Shown here: positions 34,698-41,625 of the stretch, piece after piece
Layout of the letters: each line of letters opens with the position of its first letter
Numbering within the stretch: the first letter of the stretch is position 1
Source of the DNA: Candidatus Gastranaerophilales bacterium
Lineage (GTDB): Bacteria; Cyanobacteriota; Vampirovibrionia; Gastranaerophilales; Gastranaerophilaceae
Assembly: GCA_947625345.1 (NCBI GenBank)
Contig: CANQNX010000008.1
Coordinates: forward strand, 1 to 41,625
Direction of reading: 5' to 3'
Length of the DNA: 41,625 nucleotides
Position numbers and translations under genes: made by a program
Notes under the pieces: model-generated
Database searches by the model: none
What the model saw: the letters and a program-made list of their open reading frames with translations, nothing else
Told to the model about the DNA's origin: nothing

Positions 34698-36498
34698 ACT
34701 TTTAGTTCCTGCTAATAATAAAAATACGGCAATACAAGCAATAAAAGCAGGTGCTGATGCCGTATATATAGGTTATTCTAAATACGGAGCAAGGGTACAA
34801 GCCGGCAATTCACTTGAAGATATAGCTGAAGTTATTAATTTTGCCCACATATACAATGTAAAAATATATATTACATTAAATACAATATTAAAAGATGACG
34901 AAATAAGCAAAATGGAAAAGCTTATAAATAAGCTTTATAAAATAGGCGCTGACGGAATAATAATTCAGGATATGGGGATATTAAAATGTAATTTACCGCC
35001 TATAAAACTTATAGCCAGCACTCAATGCCATAATAATACGGCAGAAAAAATAAAATTTATGGAAGAAACCGGTATTTCAAGAGTAATATTACCGAGAGAA
35101 TTAAGTTTAGATGAAATAAAAGAAATAAGGAAATCCGCGAATATAGAATTGGAATGTTTTATACATGGTGCATTATGCGTGTCATACAGCGGTCAATGTT
35201 ATTTAAGTTATGCAATAGGAAAAAGAAGCGCTAATCGTGGAGAATGCGCACAGCCTTGCCGAAGAAAATATACGCTTAAGGATGCAAATGGGAAAACCAT
35301 AATCAGAAACAAACATTTATTAAGTTTAAAAGATTTGAATTTATCGGAAAAACTTGAAGATTTAATATTGAACGGAGTAACTTCATTTAAAATTGAAGGA
35401 AGATTAAAAAATGAAACATATGTCATAAACAATACGGCATATTACAGACAGGCAATAGATAAGATATTAAATAATTATGGTTTAAAACGCTCATCTGACG
35501 GAGAATCAATCCAAGACTTTGAACCTGATGTTAATAAAACCTTCAACAGAGGATACAGCTTATTTAATTTTGAAGGAAAAAAACAAGATATTGCAACAAT
35601 AGACTACACTTCATCCATCGGAGAATATGTGGGAGTGGTTAAATTTGTGAAAAAAAATTACTTTTCACTCAATACAACCATGCTCAATAACGGAGACGGC
35701 ATCTGCTTTTTTGATGAAAATAATGAATTAAAAGGAACAAATATAAATGTAACTGACGGAAATATTATATACCCCGCATCCATAAAAGGAATAAAAGAGG
35801 GTATAAAAATATACAGAAATTATGATAAAGAATTTGAAGATAAAATAAAAAACTGTAATTTAGAGAGGAAGATTCCGGTTAAAATCAAGGTCAGAGAAAC
35901 AAAAAATGATTATATGTTTATCATAGATGATAATAAAGGCAACAGCGCCTGTTATTTAACTGATAAAAATTATGAACCGGCAATAAATAAAGAAAAAGCA
36001 ATTAATACTTTAATAATACAGCTGACTAAATCCGGTAATACGGAATTTAAAGCGGAGGAAACAGATATAAAAATCGACAATATTCCGTTTATAAAAGTTG
36101 CAAGAATAAATGAAATAAGAAGAAAATTAACATCAAAATTAAAAGATATAATAATAAAAAATTACAAAAGATATGAACAAAAACCAATAAAAAAAGTTGA
36201 GTATCCGATAAAAGAATTAGACTATAAAGCCAATATATATAACGAGAAAGCAGCCGAATTTTACAAAGAAAGAGGCTGTATAATAAAAGAGTATGCGCTT
36301 GAAACAGGGCTTAAAACAAAAGATAAAGATTTAATGACCTCAAAATATTGTATTAAAAATCAATTAAAATTATGTCCCAAACAAACACCTATAAATAAGT
36401 ATAAAGAACCCTACGTCTTAATAGACGAATTCAACAAGGAATATCTTGTTGAATTCAGTTGTAAGGATTGTGTTATGAAAATCAGGAGCAAAGATTAA
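34642..36498 (+). CDS. rlhA: U32-family protein, RlhA-type 23S rRNA C2501 hydroxylase candidate
   Basis: 618 residues. The U32 signature ECFIHGALCVSYSGQCYLS begins at residue 171, and further cysteines (GECAQPC) follow. A middle DUF3656-like region and a C-terminal LMTSKYCIKNQLKLCPKQ with C570, C578, C607 and C610 match the RlhA (YdcP) end rather than the shorter TrhP (YegQ) type. U32 proteins of this kind were called peptidases, but in E. coli RlhA hydroxylates cytidine 2501 in 23S rRNA; prephenate and iron-sulfur supply are reported requirements. The start is uncertain: ATG 34642 or TTG 34678; both lie in the end of the Clp_N gene. Its stop overlaps the convergent secreted protein. Confidence 0.8.
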   Translation: MNLKSDRELKTSLKASEFELLVPANNKNTAIQAIKAGADAVYIGYSKYGARVQAGNSLEDIAEVINFAHIYNVKIYITLNTILKDDEISKMEKLINKLYKIGADGIIIQDMGILKCNLPPIKLIASTQCHNNTAEKIKFMEETGISRVILPRELSLDEIKEIRKSANIELECFIHGALCVSYSGQCYLSYAIGKRSANRGECAQPCRRKYTLKDANGKTIIRNKHLLSLKDLNLSEKLEDLILNGVTSFKIEGRLKNETYVINNTAYYRQAIDKILNNYGLKRSSDGESIQDFEPDVNKTFNRGYSLFNFEGKKQDIATIDYTSSIGEYVGVVKFVKKNYFSLNTTMLNNGDGICFFDENNELKGTNINVTDGNIIYPASIKGIKEGIKIYRNYDKEFEDKIKNCNLERKIPVKIKVRETKNDYMFIIDDNKGNSACYLTDKNYEPAINKEKAINTLIIQLTKSGNTEFKAEETDIKIDNIPFIKVARINEIRRKLTSKLKDIIIKNYKRYEQKPIKKVEYPIKELDYKANIYNEKAAEFYKERGCIIKEYALETGLKTKDKDLMTSKYCIKNQLKLCPKQTPINKYKEPYVLIDEFNKEYLVEFSCKDCVMKIRSKD

Positions 36499-37079
36499 GA
36501 TCTTTTTAAAGAAGAATAAGCGGGGTTGTTAGCTATAATGTTAGCTATAGAAGTCATTTGATTACCGTCTTTTGTATATAATTTTGATAAGTAGTTTAAT
36601 CTTTTAACTAATTTAGAATCAGAAACTTTTAAAGAAGGATTAACATTTGTGAAAGCCACCCAAGTTTGAACTTCACAAGTCCAAGCTCTAACTTCTTCAT
36701 CATAAGTTTTTGTATTTTCATGATGAACTGATTCGTGAGCGATTAAACAAGCAACTGCTTCAACAGGAGCTGTTTTATAATTTGAACTGATTAATATAAC
36801 AAGATTACCTTCTGCTGTTTTAGCAGTAACCGCTTCACAAGTACCGTAACCTAAAGCTTCTAAGTTTCTGAACATAATTCTTATCGGTCTGTTTGTAGAA
36901 TTTTGACCTTTAATAACGTTCAAAACTTTTGTATTATTCATAGCTTCTAATTTTTCCAAAGCTGCAGTTAAAACAGGTTGTTTAGTATTAGCTGTGAAAT
37001 CTGTAGCGAATGCTACATTAGATAAACTCAACAAAATTAATGCGCTAAAAAGCACAAGTACTCTTCTCATAAATTTCAT
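36495..37079 (-). CDS. Secreted protein with HExxH motif, putative metallopeptidase
   Basis: 194 residues. MKFMRRVLVLFSALILLSLS followed by NVAFA is a signal peptide with probable cleavage before TD. The mature part has H115-E-S-V-H119 in LIAHESVHHE, the zinc-binding motif of zincins; E129 or E136 could be the third ligand. Three cysteines (81, 111, 135) flank the motif and could form a disulphide. I cannot place it in a named peptidase family; a domain of the SprT/M48-neighbouring kind or an inactive relative is possible. The AAAGGA site suggests the first ATG (37077-37079). It is convergent with the rlhA-like gene, whose stop it overlaps. Confidence 0.72.
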   Translation of the reverse strand: MKFMRRVLVLFSALILLSLSNVAFATDFTANTKQPVLTAALEKLEAMNNTKVLNVIKGQNSTNRPIRIMFRNLEALGYGTCEAVTAKTAEGNLVILISSNYKTAPVEAVACLIAHESVHHENTKTYDEEVRAWTCEVQTWVAFTNVNPSLKVSDSKLVKRLNYLSKLYTKDGNQMTSIANIIANNPAYSSLKRS

Positions 37080-37239
37080 AACAGGGAATCCTTTAAGAAC
37101 AACTATTTACACTTTAAGGTTTTCATTAACCTAACAATTATACTTATCGGCTATTTAAAATTTAACTTTAGTTTTTAGTTCAAATTTTTATCATTTTTGT
37201 AACATTTCTTAAAGAAAATCTTCAAAACACTTGTAAACA

Positions 37240-37269
37240 TTGGATTTTAAAATCAGCAAAATATATAAT
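37240..37269 (+). promoter_or_regulatory. Candidate promoter for pyk
   Basis: TTGGAT (37240-37245), 18 bases and TATAAT (37264-37269) precede the pyk start by 36 bases. A GATTTTAAAATC palindrome (37243-37254) overlaps the -35 area. The match is partial. The rest of the 226-base gap (37080-37305) has no gene that I can see. Confidence 0.4.
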
Positions 37270-37305
37270 TAAAATATAAAATTAAGTATAAAGGGGGAAG
37301 TGTAA

Positions 37306-38745
37306 ATGGATAATATAAGGACAAAAACTAAAATAGTTGCGACGTTAGGACCAACAACCCATACTAAAGATATCATAAAAGAATTGGTGTTATCAGGTGT
37401 AACAATGTTCAGAATCAATACTTCTCACGGCAAGAAAGAAGAACATAAGGAAAAAATTGATTATATAAGAGAAATAGAAAAAGAATTAAATATAAATATA
37501 CCGGTATTAATTGATTTACAAGGTCCCAAAATAAGGGTAGGAGAATTAAAGGCGCCTATCGAAATAAGAAAAGGCGAGGAAATAGTTTTAGAACATACGA
37601 CTAATGAAGAAAACGGAATAATTCCCGTAGATTATGAAGGAATAGCTAAGGATGCGGCAGTAGGAGAAAAAATACTCTTAGATGACGGAAAAATCGGATT
37701 AGTAGTAAAAAAAATAGAAAACAATAAAGTATATACGGAAGTTTTATACGGAGAAGTAATAAAACCGAGAAAAGGAATAAATTTACCCGGAGCTCAGGCA
37801 AGTCTTGAAGCAGTTACGGCAAGAGATAAAGAGTACATTAAGTTTGCGGTTGAAGAAAAAGCCGATTATATAGCACTGTCATTTGTGAGAAAAGCAGAAG
37901 ACATAAAGTGTGCGAAATATTACACAAAAGCGTACGGCGAAAATGAAATTCCCATAATTGCGAAAATAGAAAAGCCACAGGCACTTGATAATTTAGAGGA
38001 GATAATTATTGAATCTGATGCGATAATGGTAGCAAGGGGTGATTTAGGAATAGAGATGTCACCACAAGAGGTACCAATAGCACAAAAGAAGATAATAGAA
38101 TTATCTAACAAACACAAAAAACCTTGTATAGTAGCCACACAGATGTTGGAATCAATGATAGAAGAGCCAATACCGACGAGAGCTGAGGCAAGTGATGTTG
38201 CGAATGCAATATATGACGGAGCGGATGCAATAATGTTATCGGCAGAAACCGCTTCAGGCAAATATCCTATAGAGGCTGTTAAAATGATGAATATAATAGC
38301 ACAAACGGTTGAAGAAAGTTCTTATCTCAAAACAGATTTAGATATTGAACTTATACGGGAATTAAATCCTATATCACAAGCGATATCAAACAGCAGTGTA
38401 CAAATAGCTAAAAATATGGATGCGGAGGGCATATTAATATTTTCGGAAAACGGATATACTCCTCGTATAATATCGAAATTAAAACCTTCGGTACCGATTA
38501 TAGTAATAACACCTTCAATTATAACAGCCCGTCAATTAAACTTATATTGGGGTGTATTTACTTATGTTGCTGACGAATACAATAATATTTTAGATGAAAA
38601 ATTATTTAAGAAAATAGATGAAAAACTAATAGAAAAAGCTCATTTCAAGGAAGGGGATGAAATAGTAATAGTAAACTCATCTCCCAAATTAATGACGGGG
38701 AATGTGAATACTATAAGAGTTCACATATTGGGCGAATCTATTTAA
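37306..38745 (+). CDS. pyk: Pyruvate kinase
   Basis: 479 residues. It makes pyruvate and ATP from phosphoenolpyruvate, the final step of glycolysis. TKIVATLGPTTHT opens the fold. IAKIEKPQAL carries the catalytic lysine, MVARGDLGIEM the metal-binding acid, and LSAETASGKYPIEAV the usual helix. FRINTSHG replaces the common RLNFSHG, a mild difference. The C-terminal domain is of normal length without a PEP-utiliser extension. A GGGGGAAG site precedes the ATG. It is convergent with purA, with an 8-base overlap. Confidence 0.97.
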   Translation: MDNIRTKTKIVATLGPTTHTKDIIKELVLSGVTMFRINTSHGKKEEHKEKIDYIREIEKELNINIPVLIDLQGPKIRVGELKAPIEIRKGEEIVLEHTTNEENGIIPVDYEGIAKDAAVGEKILLDDGKIGLVVKKIENNKVYTEVLYGEVIKPRKGINLPGAQASLEAVTARDKEYIKFAVEEKADYIALSFVRKAEDIKCAKYYTKAYGENEIPIIAKIEKPQALDNLEEIIIESDAIMVARGDLGIEMSPQEVPIAQKKIIELSNKHKKPCIVATQMLESMIEEPIPTRAEASDVANAIYDGADAIMLSAETASGKYPIEAVKMMNIIAQTVEESSYLKTDLDIELIRELNPISQAISNSSVQIAKNMDAEGILIFSENGYTPRIISKLKPSVPIIVITPSIITARQLNLYWGVFTYVADEYNNILDEKLFKKIDEKLIEKAHFKEGDEIVIVNSSPKLMTGNVNTIRVHILGESI

Positions 38746-40033
38746 AAGGATTTTCCAAAATAATGGTCTGTTCTCTGTCAGGACCCACGCTGATAATTTT
38801 AACGGGGATTCCTACGAGTTCTTCGACTTTTTTAAGATACGATTTAGTATTTTCGGGCAAATCCGAGAAGGATTTAATATTTGAAATATCAGACTTCCAG
38901 CCCTTAAGCGTTTCATAAACAGGCTCTAAATACTTGTGTATGTTGATATTCGTGGGATAGTCTTTATATATTTGACCGTTTCTTATGTCTTTATATGCAA
39001 CACAGATTTTAATTTCATCGAAATTGTTAAATACATCTATTTTTGTGATAGCCATTTGAGTTAAACCGCCGACCAACACGCAATATTTTGACAAAACAGC
39101 ATCAAACCAACCGCAACGTCTTGGTCTGCCGGTAGTAGTCCCGAATTCAGCCCCGATTGTTCTGATTTTTTCTCCGATTTCATCGGTCAATTCAGTAATA
39201 AAAGGACCTTCACCGACTCTTGTAACATAGGCTTTTGTAACGCCGATAACATTTTTAATATGCGTAGGACCTATTCCGCTGCCCGTTGCCGCACCGCCGC
39301 CTATAGGGTTTGAGCTTGTAACAAACGGATATGTACCGTAATCAATATCAAGCATAATACCTTGAGCGCCTTCGAAAAGTATTTTTTTATCTTCCTTAAT
39401 TGCTTTAGAAAGCTCACTCACCCATTCATTACAAACATAAGGTTTAAATATTTCGGCATATTTTTTACAATATTCAAGCATTTCTTCTTTTGAATAAGTC
39501 TTAGTTTGATAAACCTTTTCAAGTATTTTATTTTTTAGAGGAAGAATAGCATCTAATCTTGAATTAAGAAGTTCTTCATCATATAAATCCTGAATTTTAA
39601 GTCCATGCCTGCCTATTTTATCGGAGTATGTAGGGCCGATACCTTTTTTAGTCGTACCAATTTTATTTTTACCCGAACTATTTTCACTTATGCCGTCAAT
39701 ATCGATATGGTAGGGAAGTGTAATTGAAGCGAGGGGGCTTATTTTAAGGCATGAAAGGTCAACACCTCTATCTATGAGTTCCTGACTTTCTTTTAAGAAG
39801 GTTTCAGGGTGAATAACAGTACCTGCACCAATAAAACAGAATTTATTTTTATAAAGCACACCTGAAGGTATTAAGTGGAATTTATAAGTTTCATTATTAA
39901 CAACAACGGTATGTCCTGCATTACAACCGCCCTGATAGCGGATAATAACATCGGCATACTCAGCCAATAAATCAGTAATTTTTGCTTTACCTTCATCACC
40001 CCATTGGGCACCGACAACTACAGTATTTTTCAT
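38738..40033 (-). CDS. purA: Adenylosuccinate synthetase
   Basis: 431 residues. It joins IMP and aspartate with GTP to adenylosuccinate. VVGAQWGDEGKAKITD at the N-terminus is the GTP loop with the catalytic Asp; the usual GDEGKGK has alanine here. NAGHTVVV, TKKGIGPTYSDK and TRVGEGPFITEL and GRPRRCGWFDAV are the other family motifs. It follows gatB with a 17-base gap and an AAGGG site, so the two form a leftward operon. Confidence 0.97.
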   Translation of the reverse strand: MKNTVVVGAQWGDEGKAKITDLLAEYADVIIRYQGGCNAGHTVVVNNETYKFHLIPSGVLYKNKFCFIGAGTVIHPETFLKESQELIDRGVDLSCLKISPLASITLPYHIDIDGISENSSGKNKIGTTKKGIGPTYSDKIGRHGLKIQDLYDEELLNSRLDAILPLKNKILEKVYQTKTYSKEEMLEYCKKYAEIFKPYVCNEWVSELSKAIKEDKKILFEGAQGIMLDIDYGTYPFVTSSNPIGGGAATGSGIGPTHIKNVIGVTKAYVTRVGEGPFITELTDEIGEKIRTIGAEFGTTTGRPRRCGWFDAVLSKYCVLVGGLTQMAITKIDVFNNFDEIKICVAYKDIRNGQIYKDYPTNINIHKYLEPVYETLKGWKSDISNIKSFSDLPENTKSYLKKVEELVGIPVKIISVGPDREQTIILENPFK

Positions 40034-40050
40034 TTTATACCCTTTTCTGA

Positions 40051-41520
40051 CTAACCGTTCGGATTATCCAAAGCTTCTTTTAAAAGTTTATTAAGAAGCT
40101 GAGGATTAGCTCTTCCTTTAGTTTCTTTCATAACCTGACCGACGAAGAAACCGAAAAGTTTATCTTTACCGCCTCTATATGCTTCAACCTGCTGCGGATT
40201 TGAGTTAATAACGTTTTCAACAGCGCTTTTTAGAGCACCTTCATCGGAGATTACGCTCAAACCCTGTTTTTCAACTATTTCTTTAGCGCTTCCGCCTTCT
40301 TTTAACAATGTAATAATAATTTGTTTACCGATATTATTTGAAATAGCTCCCGAAGTAACCATATTAATAAGTTCTTGGAAGGATTCGGGAGAAAGCTTTG
40401 TTTGTTCAATAGAAATTTTTTCTTCTTTAAGATATGCAGCAACTTCCTTCATAAGAAAATTATTAGCAATTTTAGCATCTGCCCCCAAATTAACGGCTTT
40501 ATCATAGAACAATGCTATATCTTTTTGTTCTACGAGAACATTAGCATCATAAGGAGATAATCCGTAAGAGACATATCTTTGTCTTCTTTGAGCAGGTAAT
40601 TCCGGCATTGTGGCAGCTATTTTATCGACCCATTCCTTGGAAATATGTAAAGGCATTAAATCAGGTTCGGGGAAATATCTGTAGTCATGTGCATCTTCCT
40701 TACCCCTCATAGATTTTGTAATACCTTGATTGTCGTCCCAGAGTCTTGTTTCCTGAACAACTTTTTCACCTGCTTCAACAATATCTATTTGTCTGTCTAT
40801 TTCATATTCGATAGCTCTTTGAAGTGCTCTGAAACTGTTTACGTTTTTAATTTCAGCCCTTGTACCGAATTCTTTCTGACCTTTAGGACGAACGGATATA
40901 TTGGCATCACAACGCATAGAACCTTCTTCGAGGTTGCCGTCACAAACACCTATATAAACGAGAATATTTCTTAGTTCTTCCATATATGCTTTTGCCTCAT
41001 CCGAAGAGCGCATATCAGGTTCCGAAACGATTTCAAGCAAGGGAGTACCTGCTCTGTTCAGGTCAACCAAAGAATAGCTTGACCCGGCAATACCTGATGA
41101 ACCCATGTGAACTAATTTACCGGCATCTTCTTCAAGGTGAGCTCTTGTAATACCTATTCTTTTACCGTCTATATCTATATAACCGTTAACACAAATAGGT
41201 TTATCATATTGAGAAATTTGATATCCTTTAGGTAAATCGGGATAGAAGTACTGTTTTCTGTCGAATTTACAATACTCAGGAATAGTACAATTAAGAGCCA
41301 AGCCCGTCAGAATACCCATATTAACAACTTCTTTGTTAAGAACGGGCAATACACCCGGCATACCCAAAGTAATGGGGCTAACATGCGTATTTTGTTCAGA
41401 GCCGAATTGTGTGGAATCACACGCAAAGATTTTGGATTTTGTTTTAAGCTGGGCATGTACTTCAAGCCCTATAACAACTTCATATTTTTTTCTTAATTCA
41501 TCAATAGTATCAACTGCCAT
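40051..41520 (-). CDS. gatB: Aspartyl/glutamyl-tRNA amidotransferase subunit B
   Basis: 489 residues. GatB is the kinase/tRNA-binding part of GatCAB, which amidates Glu-tRNA-Gln (and Asp-tRNA-Asn). YEVVIGLEVHAQLKTKSKIF opens the catalytic domain; FDRKQYFYPDLPKGYQISQY and the EDAGKLVHM segment are conserved, and the C-terminal YqeY-like tail domain is complete. I chose ATG 41518-41520 (MAVDTIDEL) because CAGAGG lies nine bases before it; a TTG at 41541 would add seven residues. gatA and gatC are not adjacent in this window. Confidence 0.97.
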   Translation of the reverse strand: MAVDTIDELRKKYEVVIGLEVHAQLKTKSKIFACDSTQFGSEQNTHVSPITLGMPGVLPVLNKEVVNMGILTGLALNCTIPEYCKFDRKQYFYPDLPKGYQISQYDKPICVNGYIDIDGKRIGITRAHLEEDAGKLVHMGSSGIAGSSYSLVDLNRAGTPLLEIVSEPDMRSSDEAKAYMEELRNILVYIGVCDGNLEEGSMRCDANISVRPKGQKEFGTRAEIKNVNSFRALQRAIEYEIDRQIDIVEAGEKVVQETRLWDDNQGITKSMRGKEDAHDYRYFPEPDLMPLHISKEWVDKIAATMPELPAQRRQRYVSYGLSPYDANVLVEQKDIALFYDKAVNLGADAKIANNFLMKEVAAYLKEEKISIEQTKLSPESFQELINMVTSGAISNNIGKQIIITLLKEGGSAKEIVEKQGLSVISDEGALKSAVENVINSNPQQVEAYRGGKDKLFGFFVGQVMKETKGRANPQLLNKLLKEALDNPNG

Positions 41521-41625
41521 ATTATATAACCTCTGTTTCAAGCATTATCAAACTGCCACACAAAAATCATAACATAAAAAAGGGATTTATAACGAAAATT
41601 TTGTCATTTTGAATTTATTTCAGGG

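Overview
The window is AT-rich DNA from a bacterium that uses TGA as a stop, with tightly packed genes, many 1-17 base overlaps and frequent TTG/GTG starts. The gene content (DUF2993-like and GerMN proteins, AroH-type chorismate mutase, DapL-like aminotransferase, a free-standing Clp N-domain protein, FolE2, a complete dTDP-rhamnose set) best fits a gut-type member of Melainabacteria/Vampirovibrionia (Gastranaerophilales). This is inferred from gene style only: there is no rRNA or other decisive marker, and a low-GC Clostridia-like source is the main alternative. I saw no tRNA, rRNA, IS element, CRISPR array or prophage. No gene-free stretch exceeds 300 bases; the two longest (13664-13905 and 37080-37305) hold promoter-like sequence and short palindromes only.

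Layout. 1-2189 (minus): an operon running off the left edge, with a formyltransferase paralogue, an endonuclease IV-like TIM barrel and the N-terminal part of a 4'-phosphopantetheinyl transferase (PPTase). 2294-8555 (plus): serS, tmk, a small RWYD-repeat protein, folE2, a dapL-like gene, hisH and a MATE transporter. 8669-13133 (plus): pyrH, frr, cdsA, rnc, rpe, nagA. 13130-13663 (minus): a MerR-like helix-turn-helix/coiled-coil protein. 13906-17956 (plus): an exported protein, then rfbC-rfbB-rfbD-rfbA, the full route from glucose-1-phosphate to dTDP-L-rhamnose. 18019-18585: two small convergent orphan genes with a hairpin terminator between them. 18737-22108 (minus): a dnaJ-like gene, queE, a CooC-like ATPase and folD. 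22250-36498 (plus): a run of 14 genes, glyA, a wecA-like transferase, def, fmt, aroH, a degenerate PurD-like gene, ylxR, infB, rbfA, truB, DUF2993-like, GerMN, a six-repeat Clp N-domain protein and rlhA-like. 36495-37079 (minus): a secreted HExxH protein. 37306-38745 (plus): pyk. 38738-41520 (minus): gatB then purA.

How the genes work together. One-carbon and formyl metabolism recurs: FolE2 starts pterin synthesis, GlyA and FolD interconvert folate one-carbon units, Fmt and Def add and remove the initiator formyl group, and a second formyltransferase sits at the left edge. FolE2 and QueE are also steps towards queuosine. AroH makes prephenate, reported to be needed by U32-family RNA hydroxylases such as the RlhA-like protein here. 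Translation genes (serS, frr, infB, ylxR, rbfA, truB, def, fmt, gatB) dominate the long runs.

The most unusual items are the stand-alone protein with three tandem Clp N-domains and no ATPase, the PurD-like protein that has lost its signature motifs, the CooC-like CxC ATPase beside folD, the left-edge formyltransferase/TIM-barrel/PPTase operon, the RWYD-repeat protein and the secreted HExxH protein.
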